From assembly GCA_947652115.1 (NCBI GenBank), contig OX393568.1, positions 23,274,463-23,338,462 on the forward strand: a stretch of DNA of 64,000 nucleotides. The letters run 5' to 3'. Below the pieces are notes generated by a model. It saw nothing but the letters and a program-made list of their open reading frames with translations. It ran no database searches and had not been told where the DNA came from. The DNA comes from Blastomussa wellsi (Eukaryota; Cnidaria; Anthozoa; Scleractinia; Plerogyridae). Of the stretch, positions 11,430 to 24,200 are shown in pieces. How positions within the stretch are numbered: position 1 is the stretch's first letter; every line of letters begins with the position of its first letter. The position numbers were made by a program, and so were the translations under genes.

Positions 11430-11842
11430 GCGATCTTTGCTGACGTCATTGTTTACATTTTTCTGATTAGCATACGACTTTGCTTAGATAAGGCATCATG
11501 CTAGAAATGAATTGCGTTCAAACGTTTAAATGGCTAGTGAAACTTAGTAATTTGTGAAATTTTGTAGCTATTTAGGTGTAATACTGAAGGGGATATTGCC
11601 TTACGAAAAGTTAAAAAATTCTGGGTGGCAAAAGTACTAATGAGCCCATACATTCTTTGTAACATTTAAAGTTTTGAAACCCGCGTTACATAAAAGTTAT
11701 TAAGTGTAATATGGGCACAAATTCTTCGGGAGAGTTAAACGTGTCATGCCCTTACAATATTCAGAGCTGATATTTTTGTAGTTCGATCAAAAACTGATGC
11801 CCTTATGCTAATGAGAAAAATATTGTAAACAAGGATTCCCCT
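11430..11842. mobile_element. MITE, about 410 bp (second copy at 35217-35623)
   Basis: Begins near GCTGACGTCATTGTTTAC and ends ATATTGTAAACAAGGATTCC. It shares order and much of its sequence with 35217-35623, including the common internal stretch TTCTGGGTG..CAAAAG..CTAATGAG. Non-coding. Confidence 0.7.
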
Positions 11843-12014
11843 TTACATGTAAAATACGAACTTATGTGCGATCAAGAACAGTCGGAAAAGTAAGAAGAGC
11901 TCACTTCCAATTGTCCACTTGCGAGAACTTTTATATTAGTTTATAATAGATCGTCTTAAAGTGAAAGCATTAGAACTAGCTAACATATTGTTTTATCATT
12001 GCCGGTTTGGCGGT

Positions 12015-12206
12015 CTAATCATAGGGGACGTCTTGCATAATATCGTGAAGGTTGTCGACGTGACAGCCGTATAACTGATTTATTTGAACAATATCATGCT
12101 TGCTGAAGGTTTCCCGTTGCCCAAATCTCCTATTCGGATCCTCTAGGGACGTAAGGGTGTTCTTGCCGTTCTTTGAAAAGGCATAGTTATTGTAGTGTAG
12201 ACAAGA
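12015..12206 (-). CDS. Astacin exon 9: Met-turn and C-terminus
   Basis: 192 nt from tatttcag to TAG. It encodes [20 protein letters not shown], then [20 protein letters not shown] and a short tail ending PYD. S-x-M-H-Y is expected at the Met-turn but Leu replaces Met. The YGC cysteine is the last framework cysteine. The tail after it is only 18 residues, so no extra domains follow. Confidence 0.92.
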   Translation of the reverse strand, partial: SCLHYNNYAFSKNGKNTLTSLEDPNRRFGQRETFSKHDIVQINQLYGCHVDNLHDIMQDVPYD

Positions 12207-15200
12207 CTGAAATACAAGGAACACAAATAACGTTAATGGTTTTTCACTGTAAAGCCCAAAAGATTGAGTAAAGCGACTGTTCGATCAAAATGTCTTCCAC
12301 ACCTTGTTTTAGACCAGTCATGTAAAATTTGATACCCTATTTCAGACCAGGCCGTAAACCTTTGAGGATTTGAGGAAGGCTTCAAATTTCCGTTGTTAAA
12401 GAGGCACTATCACGTCACGGACATTCATCGGATTTTTTAGTAAAATGGGCACAATATTATGAATAAGTTCTTTCACCCATACACGACATGCTCCTAGAAC
12501 ATAAAGATATGGATATCAAGCAAACTGTTTACAGAAGAGGGTGACCGTTTTCAGCAATTTTTCCAAATCACAAGGACAGAACTTGAAAAAGCCAGCCTGG
12601 CATTTTCAAGTTAAGATCTAAAGCTCCCGATGTCACTACATATTTAGCTTCAGTACACTGGAATAGTTATTTTAACAAAACTTGACAACTGTTTCTAGGT
12701 TTCCATTCGTGTAACGTTTTTGGACTGTTGAATTTTTGAAGTTATACTAGTGACAGTGTCCCTTTAAAAGATAAATAGTAATTACTGCGAATAGCATTTC
12801 CTAATTCAGACCAAATGGTCAAGTTATGAAAGTACAATAACAATAATGACGAAGATATTGATGATAGCATTTATACGGCGCACCGACCGTCCCGCGCAGC
12901 CCAACACAAGTAATGAGTAAAACTTACATCGAAGTCGTAAAAGTTTTTATTGATTGGCAGTCTCTGTACTTCACCCCTCGTGTACTTCTCAAAGTTGTGT
13001 TCTAGCCCTGTTCAAACAAGCAGCAATATAGAGTGGTAAAGTGTGACGTCACAAATAGTTAACTATTCTAAATTATGGGATTCATTGAGATCTTCAGAAA
13101 GTGTATGATGAGGAATACCCACTTGCCAAAAATCAGCATCTAATTTCAATTTGGGATTGAGAAATTGGCCCTTTTATGCTTCAGTGACTCCATACAAATC
13201 CTTGTAATTTTGTCTCTGTTCTAAACCGTTTCCAGTGGCAAGTGAGCATTCTTCATCATCTACTTTCAGAATGTCTTGGTAAATCCCATAATTTCATAAA
13301 TTTAGTTTTTGCGACGTCATCACTTTACCACTTTATTATCAAACAATAGCACATCCCGCCTTAGCCGTTCAAGTTTTTAGCCTGTCCGCAAAGCTCAGTT
13401 TATCATGCTCTCGGTTCGCTTTTGGTTTATCAACATCTTACCATGGAATCACGAATTCACAAATCACCGATTTCTTTTTCGCTTCGCGCTCGACGGACGA
13501 AGAAAAAAAGGGACTGCTCGTAGTCTGCTTACTGGTGGGAAGATAAAACTAACGTTAACAAAATCAACGCGATTAATTTCCAGAAATAAGGTAGTACGAG
13601 TTGGCTAATTTTCGTCCTCAGGGGCTCCGCAAAAAGAATTGAGACCTCTGGCCGCGTCCAGAATCGGAAGTCCGTGATTCACGGAGTCATTGTCAATTCT
13701 GACAAATCTGATTGGCTGAAAATTACAGAACGAGTATTCTCCGCATGCTCAATAGTTGGGACGGGCCAGAGATATCGTACCCAGCCGCAGACCAGAAGGA
13801 ATGTGGGCTCTGGGGACGAGAACGCAGTTGGCTATAAGTTGCCTCGATCTCTCTCATATCCAATAATCGCGATTGGAATAATTGTGAACATCTCTTCGAC
13901 ATTTTTCCAATTTTTAAGGCGAACGGCCAAATTTTTGGCCGTTGTACGGCTAACGGCTAAAATAAAATAACTAAAAATAAATCACTTTATTTTAGCAGTC
14001 CTGTGCCTATTGGCGACGCTGCAAATTAGGAAACAAATATTGACACAGAAAGTTGTTAAATATTTACAATGCGTGGAGGAGTTGAATTCGGGACCTCCAA
14101 AGACAATCCGTTTTAGTGGCAAAGAGGAGGACTTGAACCTGGTACCTCCGGTTTACAAGTCCGGCGCCCTAAACCACTGGGCCACGCTCGCCCCCTAAAC
14201 CCATTGAGACACTGTTCAAGTTCTTACCACTTTTGATGTTCTCATAAGACACACGGACGTATTCGTCCCTGTCAGGCCGTGACTGTTCGTGAATAAAGCC
14301 AATTGTGTGCATCATTTCATGAATGACAGTCCCAAGTCGTTCACACCCGTTCCCAATGGAGATTTCTTGTTTACCACCCTGTCTACCAACACTGGAGTAA
14401 CACCTACACAGAGAAATCACCGTGACATTGGGAACTAGCTCGGAACATGTACTAAGGGAATTGGTTGTAGCATGTGTGCTCAGATTCAAGAGGGGGAGCA
14501 TTGAAGAAACGGCTGCAGAAGGGATATGAACAAGACACACTACCACACAAAAAAGGCGCTGTTTCCTTCCTAACTCCCCCCCCCCCCCCTGCAAAAAAAA
14601 AAACCTTCCCAGGCCCTGTATAGTTGGTTTTCAATGGGCATAAGCGCAAGAATAAATCACAAACACATAAGAGGATTTCCATTATCGCGTAATTTTTCGT
14701 ACGGTTAAAAATAACTGGCCTTTAGTGACATGTGCAACATTAAATAGAGGAAATGTACCGACGACTGTCGTCTGCGGAAGAAGTTGAACCACCTGGAAGG
14801 ACGTAGCTTCCAGTACGCACATACCCGCGCGCGTACCTCAAAAGGTCCAACATGAAAAACTTAAACAAAGCAGAATAACGAAAAAAATAAATTCTGATTT
14901 TCCAGGGAAGAACAATCCAAGAAAGTAACAAAGAACCTAGTTTTCATTTCGTATAAAATAAGAACGTTTACGCTCACAACATAAGCTTGTAATTCTTTCT
15001 TTTTCTAACTTTTTTAATTTATTAAAGGTACATAAAAAGGATTTGAGACTTGAGCTGGGGCGAGGACATGGAGGAGTATTTGAAAAAATCGTGTGGACCT
15101 ATGGAAAAATACTGACCACACCCCTGCTTCAACCTTTTAGCAGACGTAAGACTTCCATACATTTCTTCTAATTTATTTTACGTCCGTAACTGAGCCACTT

Positions 15201-18200
15201 CACGCCCGTTAACGAAAATTACGCGACTATGAAAATCCATCTTTAAGATCGAACACACCAATTATATTTCACGCTGCCCATGGCATATACACAAGCACTT
15301 AAAGGTGTCTACACAGATGGGGACAATGACGCGGGGACATGACATAGGGACACGACACAGGGACATGAAATAGGGACACGACGCAGGGACATGTGTGGCT
15401 GCAGGTAGCAATGACGAAATCATGTGTTGTTCACGCTTAGGGGGCATGGTAGCGAGGACGTGTAGCGTACACACACATGAAAATGTAGTGGCGACTCAGC
15501 GATACGTCCCCTCGTGTGTCCTGATAATGTTGAGCCGTGTAACACGAATTCTGCGACCATATGAGGGACCTCACGAAATCGCGACGGCGACGTAAACGAG
15601 GACGTCAACAAACAAAAGATTCAATGAGCAGAACAATAGTCCTGCACGCGCGTTATCCATCTTTGTTTATTTCTTAGTCTTCCTCTTCAAAAACACGAAG
15701 TGAAATGACTAAATTCTGCGTTGTGTGGCTCACGTTGAGCCACAACGGCGAGCTTTTCATGTTTCTAGTTTGAATCAAGTAAGCGCTTAAAAATTCAAGC
15801 AGAAATTTTTACCGCTGATACTAATAATCACAGTAAAAAATTCTGATAGTTGCGAGATACTTACGAAAAATTTACATGCATTTTTTTGTGGACGTTGTCG
15901 TTCGCGTCGCCGTCGTGGTTTCGTCAGGTCACCTAATTTTGTCCGGTGTAGTAGCTTTTAGAAAGCGTCATGTAAACAAAATAATGATGCCGTATGTCAA
16001 ATTTAAAGACCAGCAAATGTCGTTTATCGAGCTTTGTAGCATAGATGACGTCTTATCAAATGAACCGATCTTCCTCTATAAAAAATACCAGTCTTCCACT
16101 AAACAAATAATCTCCTTCGCAGTCGCCGTTTTCCTCCTAAACAAGGCGAGTCTCCCACGGGTACACTTCTTCTGATAATCTTTCGTAACTATCATTATTT
16201 CTTGAGCGAATCATAACGATACTCCATTCTTCGTAATCGCTTTTGACTTTTTACACTACAGATTCACTGTAACCTTGCATAGACGAAACACCTTAGCCCC
16301 ACCCCAACCGCATATATCCACAGATAGGGCAATGGGAGCTTTGCACGCCGGGGAGAACTTTCGTTTTCGTTTTCTCCATTCTACTGAGCAAAGCTGCCCA
16401 GGGGGAAAGAGCACGAACAGGACTCGAGGTCCTATGTGAGGTGCCCCACCCTACCCTCCCAGACATGCCCTATTCTTTGCGAGCAGTGTGCTGGTTCCTT
16501 AACGTCCCACAGAACAAGAATTGTGAGACGGATCCTACCGCTTACCGTCCTTATCCGAGAAGACTAGGAAGTCTAACTATTTGCAGATGACGTTTCAAGG
16601 GCAGCACTTTCTTCTCGGTTATTTAAAGGCCCTGGGTGTTGGTCCGGCCGAGGCTTAGCTAGGCTTGAACCCGCGACCTCCCGCACGGCAGTCCGGTGCT
16701 CTACCAACTGAGCTAACCGGTCGGCGGTTACTATGGAGCTGACCTCCCATCACAAATCTGTCAATAGTTCGTGCAGAGTGTAAAGTTGACCGATACACAA
16801 CTCGCACGTGCTGAAAAATATATACACGTTCCAGACCATGTTTAATTATAAAACGGGGTTAACCTTTGCTATGAACTCGCTTTTACGATGCTCGGTGCCT
16901 CACATTGGTCCGACACTCTCTCCTCCGCAGAGGCTCCATTGGAGATATCCGCTGAACGCATTGAGTGCAGGCGCAAATCAGACGAGTGGATATCTCCCAG
17001 AGAGCCCCTGCGGAGGAGAGCGGGTCCGGCATTTTAACTGGTACTAAGGAAAACAAGCCGACTTACATTGTCTTGTTTATTATAAATTCCACGTAATCCT
17101 TGCCCTTATCTTCTTCAGTAAGTGGTACGTAATGCACACAAGTGTACTTGTTGAATGCTTTAATCGCTGTTGCAATTCTATCCATTTTCTCCGCATCTAG
17201 CAAAATAAAATTCGAGAAAAAATAAGATACAAGGTAATTAATTAAAGCTCAAATATGTTGCAAACCAATGGATCGAAGTCGCAAAAATAGGTCATATGTG
17301 GCAGGAATGAATATGAAGGTACTGTCAATCACCCATGGACGGGATTCTTATAGGTTCCCCCTCTCACTTCCCCCCACCCCGTCCCTCCTTCATTCCCAAT
17401 GAGCTTACCGGGTTGCTTTGACAGAATGCAAGCACCCATTAAGTTCATACACGTGCGTGAAGAGAGACACTATGTCTTGTACAACTCGGACCACTCGACG
17501 TGGAGTTCAACTCACACTGACCACTATGCCATCATGTCTCCCACAAATAAGGTTACTACTTATTTTTGCCAGGCTTCACTATGTGCTGCCAACTGCCCAA
17601 GGACACAACACGAGGCCAGAAAGAGACCTGGGCGCTACCCATCGGTCCACTATCGAACTTCTGACGAACGCGTGACCACCGCTGCTTGGAATTCATATGT
17701 CTCAGCTACTCAACCGAAAACACAACAACGATGATATCTGGGCGCCTAGGCCAGCCACGCCACGTGCCATTTATTCAACATATGTATAGATATGTACAGA
17801 AATCAACTATGATAAAAGAAAAACAAATGCACCAAAGACGGACACGAAAACCCCTAAAAACCAGTAGGTGGGAAAACAGGGAACGTGTACCCCCGTCCAA
17901 GGCAGTGGTGCAACCCTCAGGGTTTCAGGAGTATACTAATTAAGGTGGCTTACTTCAGTTTTGAAGAACTAAATGAGCCCAGACTTTTTTATCTTTCTGT
18001 TATTACTATATGTTACAGCGTACAACAATTATATGCGACATTTGAACGAAAAAAATGCTAATAAACAGCCAAAATGAACGACCGAGAGTCTAGGAGGTCG
18101 TAAAAAGGGACTGGGTACTAATACTTTCAATCTTTCTGTTATTACTATTTGTTACAGCGTACAACAATTATATGCGACATTTGAACGAAAAAAATGCTAA

Positions 18201-21200
18201 TAAACAGCCAAAATGAACGACCGAGAGTCTAGGAGGTCGTAAAAAGGGACTGGGTACTAATACTTTTAATCTTTCTGTTATTACTATATGTTACAGCGTA
18301 CAACAATTATATGCGACATTTGAACGAAAAAAATGCTAATAAACAGCCAAAATGAACGACCGAGAGTCTAGGAGGTCGTAAAAAGGGACTGGGTACTAAT
18401 ACTTTCAATCTTTCTGTTATTACTATTTGTTACAGCGTACAACAATCATATGCGACATCTGAACGAAAAAAAATGCTAATAAACAGCCAAAATGAACGAC
18501 CGAGAGTCTAGGAGGTCGTAAAAAGGGACTGGGTACTAATACTTTCAATGGCGTTTTTCTCAAAATCTGCCTGTATGATCCCCACTTAATAATTTCAGAA
18601 ATTATTAATTGGCTTTGATTAAACATTCATGCCGAATGAAATAAAAATCTGTAAGACAGATTCTTAGTAAAATAGAAAAATGTTATTTTTACCTATTCTA
18701 AAATACAGATTTTTAGCTTATTTTGCATTCTGAAATTTTGAGGTGGGGTCGTACAAGTACTAGTGCCCAGTCTCTTCTTAGGTGCTCGGTTGGTCATTGT
18801 GGCTGTAAAGCAGCATTTTTATTGTTGAAATGTTGCACATGATGGTTATACGCTGTAACAAATAGTAATAAGACCATGACCATGCCATTTCTACAGGTCA
18901 CAACATCAAATGGGACCATTTTGAAATCCTCGCTACTGGAAAGTCTGGCTTGTAGTGTAGAATAAAAGAAACGCTATTAATCAGTGACTTAAAACCCTCA
19001 CTTAATGAAAACATTGGAGGTGAGAAGCTGTTTCTTTATTAATTTCTACTGTTGGTATCTACTATCGGTAGTATCAATTTTCTCATTGTTTTTAGCTAGC
19101 TAGTCACCAGTACCTCCCTTTATTTTTTGTATTTTTAAATGTTTTGTAACTGTTGTAACCGTCAACTTCTGAAGATGTATGTTGCAGCATACGAAACGTC
19201 AAGTTTACAAAACTTTTTACCATGCGTTGTCTATTGATAATGTTTATAACCGCCGTTTGATAAAACAGTTCTGAATATTTTACAGACTCCAATCCCACAA
19301 CTCTCCTCGCACCTGCACCCAGCAGATCGGACACGTACCGGGCAAAATGGTAATTTATGCTAATTCAGGATTATCACAAATTGCATAATGCGCAAAACTG
19401 AAATAAACTTAAGTTCCTCTTACCTTTCCGAACTTCATCTGACAATACGTGAGGTATCCGTACGATTTTCTTATCATTTACAATCTTTGTGGGCCACAAA
19501 TAAGATTCATCATTGACTGCGTCTCTCTTGTCATACTGGCCGGTAACCCAGGACCGCAACCGCTGGTCCATAATCATGTCGCCTTCAAAAAGCTCTGCAA
19601 CCAAGGAGATTAAAACAGTGAAAACCTGAATCGTCGCCAGTCGTCTTGTGAGAAACATTAACAGGCGCGGGGAATGATGGAAAGGAGGTAGAAAGGATCA
19701 GAGACGACTGGCGCATCTTGTGTCGAAAAGTTGGCACACGCTTTTTTCTCCCGCCTTTCCTCCTTCCCATCATCCATCGCGTCTTGCTAGTTTCTCATAG
19801 GAGACGACTGGGGACGAGTCAGGTGAAAAACGATGTCAGTTATAACTAAGCAGATATTTCGTAAAAGCGGCATATTTCATAAACTAAAAAACTTAATTAG
19901 TCTTGTCTCGTCTAGTCTAGTCTAGTCTGTCTTGTTTATGTTAAGTTTATGCTAGCCTAGTTTTATGCCTCCGTGCTCTACTATATTCTAGTGCAAGCTC
20001 TGATTGGTCAGAACCAGGAGGTTGACAGGTTTGATAGACGTCTTCATTTTGCTGACCCAACTCAGTCAAAATTTGTTTATGATTTATCGCTAAAAATCGT
20101 TCTGTAAACATGGTATCTCCCAGATGTTAGCTGTTTAAAGATCTGTTTGAAGATCTGTTTAAAGAACATTGAGCCTTTCGCTGAGGAATTTCGTAGACGC
20201 CACGCTTCGAATTTCCGTGGCGAAACTCTCGTCTTAATTTCGCTTAGCTGAATGTATAATAACAGCCGGTGAACCGAACGAAGCGCCTCTCTGCCTCTGA
20301 TCTTCACCGATTTGTGCTCTTGTCTGGAGGTGCACTAAGTCTAGCAAACTATTAACTGTCAGCCGGCTCATACGGCAACTTGAAAGGATGGAAACTGAAT
20401 GCGAAAGACAAACAGCTTGTACACATGGCATACAACTCAGCTTGGAAAAACTCTCTTCTATAGCTAGCGAGGCTCGTAATCCCGCTTGAGCCAACATAAT
20501 GCTTTGTCCACGGACAACATGTAGTTCAGTATTTTTGGAAACGTTGAAGATCGGTGGTGAGGTTATTCTTTTAGAATTACAGGTTGAATAAATCTGGAGT
20601 AGAGCGTATATATTTTCGTGCGAATCAATATTTACATTCCAATGCATTCCCGCGTAGCAAATCACATTTGCTGAAAGATTATTGACAAAGGCAGAATGGC
20701 GGCTTGAACCCTTTGTCGACAGGCTCCGTCCCCGACCCACTCCCGGAGCCTGTCCGCAGGCTACGTTTATGCGAACATCCAGGATCGATGGGATGACAAC
20801 CCACAAATATTTCTACCACCCCTAGCTATGATGAGGCCGGTGGTAGGCCGGGGACATGTCTTTGTTTAGTATAGTGTTGTCATTTTTTACCCGCAATTTA
20901 AGCCACTTTCTCGCACGCTCTTTATGATAGGCACCGTATCCTCTTTGCTAAAGGTTCGCCAAAACAAAGTTATATGAAAATCTCAAATAACCAAGTCAAG
21001 CATAAAATACATTCCTGGGCATAAATGCAGATACATTCTACATCTCATCTCATCGTATCCCCAAAGGATTGAAAATCATCGATCATTTGTTCACGAGATG
21101 TAGATTTCGAGAAGCTACCCTTTAGTTTCCGTACAAAGAAGCAAACTAACAGGATTACCTATTTTCTCGGTAAGACTTTATTTATTTAGACTCCCCGTTC

Positions 21201-24200
21201 ATTCGGGGCCCGTCGTCCACTGGTTTTGAAAGCGTCGTTATTTACTGATTTTAAAAAACTGGATTTAAGACAAGATTTAGCAAAAAAAAAGTCTACCAAA
21301 ATGTCACGGACTTCGTCTCAAGTCAAAATCTTGATGGGAACAAATTATTTAGACTACAGACATTTATGAGGCTGCAAATCATTGCGGATGCTGGTTTGAT
21401 GACTGTGGGAGAGAAAATAGGATAAATTTAACTGTAAGAGGCTTGCGATCCGAAATCATTACAGCAATCTATCAATCGACGAGATCCAGGCCAAATTCAA
21501 ATAAACGCCCGCACCTCGATTAAACGCCCGGGGTGCTCTTTTTAAGCTCTTCGTGGTAAATCTTGCGTTCATTTCAACCCAGAATTGCAGGGCCATCGCA
21601 TAGGCGAGGCAAGATTTGCAATCGCTGAACCCCCGGGGGGGGGGGGGGGGGGTGTCTGAGAGCCAAATTTCAACAACAAATTTCAGAGCTTGCCTTAAAT
21701 CGAGAAAATAAATACTCACCTCCATCAGCTGGCAGATTGTCAAAGTTCTTCTTTTTTTCTTCTTTCTTCTGCTTCTCTTCTTCTCTTTTCAAAGCCAAAT
21801 CATCGACCGCTGTTCCTGCACCATCAACAGTTTGCTCTTTAAAGAAATAACAAGTAAAAAAAACATGAATGATATCAGAACGAGCAAAAAGACAAAATAT
21901 CTGATATACTATATTAGTTTATATAATAACAAAATCAGTGCGCGCGCTCCGATTGGTCAATCAGCTATGGTTTATTGTGCCGGTAAACCCATGGAAATGG
22001 CGCGTCTTCTGAATTATTATATAAAAGCAATAGACCACACTTTCTGTGGGTTTATAGGGTAATAACCCAATTGGGATGTTTGGGAGAACACTCGAAAAGT
22101 TTGTAAAATCACTCGCCTGCGGCTGGTGATTTACAAACTTTTCTCGTGTTCTCCCAAACATCCCGCGTGGGTTATTACCCCTATAAACCCATAGAAAGTG
22201 TGGTCTATTGCTTAAATATACTAAAACAGTGCCGGGATAGCGTTGTTGGCGCGCGCTGATTGGCTAGTCCAACATGGAATGTCCTTTGCTGTTTACGTTC
22301 TAGCAATTCGTTAACCTCCTGCGGGCTCTCGCGTAAATAATTGAGCTGAATAAATTTAATGAAATAATCATTTTTGAGCTATATATCTCACCGTTTTACT
22401 ATATACTAAAACAATTATACTAAAACAAAAATTATTCCATGAGCCCGCGTTGGATATGAGGTGATAAATAGCCAACGAGCGCGTAGCGCGAGTAGGTTAC
22501 AATCACCTCAGAGATCAGTCACTGAGTGCCGCGAATAACATTAATATCGCCTGTAAATAGCGGAGGAGTGTGGGATATAGATTTGAAAATTTACGGCAAC
22601 CGGGAGAAGCTCCGGCAGTGGCCACTTGGCTCGATGCAGATTTTTTTTTGCGTTTTTACAATAGTTTACACAACAGGCAGTCTATATCGCATTTACCTAA
22701 GAGCTCATCAGATTTGGTTCTCCTCTCCGGCAACCCACCGAAGCTTTCTTCTCTTCTCGCGTCTTCAAAACCAGAAAACCGCGTCTTTGCCTCATAGGGG
22801 TATTCTTCGTCATTTGTTTCTACAGATTGGGATTTAGACTAATTAGAAACAACGAATCTAGTAACCCATTTACACCAGCAAATCATGTCCAAGTTTAGTT
22901 TTTCATTGCGCTAAATTTGAGGTCAAACCTCAGTTAACAACTTCTATGAAGAAAACAGTTTTTATAACCGTTTTACTAAACAGCTTGCACACGTCGATCC
23001 ACAATTTAGCCTGTTAATGGCGAAAAGCTGCTGATGGTCAGAAATCACCAAAATGACCTAAAAACGTGGTTTTGTTTGTCTGAATGTGTAGTTTCTTTAA
23101 CTGTAAGGCTTTTCTTTTCAGAAATTAAAACGATGGCAACTGGTACATTTATCCATAATTCTTAGGGGCACGCGAAAAGTCTAAACTGAACGCCCACAAC
23201 AAGAACGCAAATGAATGTAATAAAAACGTTTTATTACTAATTTTTGTTAGTAGGAACTCAGCAGTGTGCAACTGGAAAACCGTGAATCTGATTGGTTCTC
23301 CGACTGTTTTTCTATTTAAACAATAGAGTGTTTCTGTCGAGGAACTATCGGCTGATAGTTGCCCCGCGGAAATTTGATGTTCTTAAAAAAAATATTTGCC
23401 CGAGAAGCAAATATGCTAGTTTTAAGAACATCAAATTTCCAACGGGCAACTATCAGCCGGTAGTTCCACGACAGAAACACTCTATTGCCTTTATTGTTCA
23501 CCACTAAAGTTTCTTCCGCGCGCATGCACATTCACAAACTAGCTTCTTGAGTTTTTTGCTGCAAGCCGAAATGTACGAATAAACGAAAATCAGTCAAGAA
23601 ACCCTTGAAATACAGATCAATCAAATAGCGTTTGATTTTTTACCGTTTGATTTTTTTTCCTCGGACGGGCACTGATAGTGCCCTCCGCGGATGAACGCTA
23701 TCGCGTCACGTGTTTAATTTAGACCAATGGGAATCGGAAAAATTTAGTGGTGAACTATAATTAACAATCAGATTATGAGCTCGAGATTTCTATGAGGTGA
23801 TAGTTGATGAAGCCGAAGGCCGAATCAACTATCACCTGATAGAAATCGAGAGCGAATAATAAAGGAATCGTGTTTCCGTGAAAATGTTCTAAATCTTCCT
23901 TCGAAACTTCGCTAAAGCGCGAAGACGTCGCCATTTTGAAGACAACCGACAACCACTGGACTCTAATGGCTGATAGTGTGCAGTAGCTCAGCCAATCAGA
24001 TTGCGGCATTTGCGCAAGATTTTTCTTTATTTTTGGCTTAAAAATACATAAAATGGTAGCAAATACTGGAAAATGCAAAGGTACAACAACACTGAAGAAG
24101 CCTACAAATGGCAAATTTGACGACTGTCCTAAAGACGTTTTAGTTATAATTTATAATCTGAGTGAATCAGAAGAAGGGTGCTAGTTGAAAACAGGAATGG

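Larger units (their letters stand above)
14404..17066. other. Astacin intron 6, repeat-bearing
   Basis: Holds a poly-C/G run near 14577, a 13-bp tandem repeat at 15334-15393, a diverged inverted-repeat region near 15560-15930, a SINE at about 16640-16770 and a hairpin at about 16905-17032. No coding exon was found between exons 6 and 7. Confidence 0.5.

Noticed and set aside
14404..14594. N-terminal extension of the astacin active-site frame
   Set aside because: It runs through a poly-C stretch and lies upstream of a clear tctgtgtag acceptor that joins in phase with exon 6; intronic.
16640..16770. Functional tRNA-Gly (GCC) gene
   Set aside because: A and B boxes are good, but the acceptor stem does not close and non-tRNA sequence continues downstream; SINE preferred.
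17991..18546. CRISPR-like array
   Set aside because: Units are 139 bp and contiguous, without unique spacers, in a eukaryotic intron.
20234..20806. 190-codon minus-strand open frame in astacin intron 4
   Set aside because: Longest unexplained frame in the intron, but it has no recognisable motif or matching splice phase. Repeat-like sequence (AGCCTGTCCGCAGGCT) lies inside it, so it was not called as a gene.
21630..21652. Long G run as a functional G-quadruplex
   Set aside because: Several homopolymer runs occur in the window (14577, 32975, 43836, 47395, 61360); without context they are ordinary homopolymers and lengths may be assembly-sensitive.
23292..23531. Similar proteins predicted on both strands
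   Set aside because: An artefact of the hairpin at 23331-23487: each strand reads the same palindrome.
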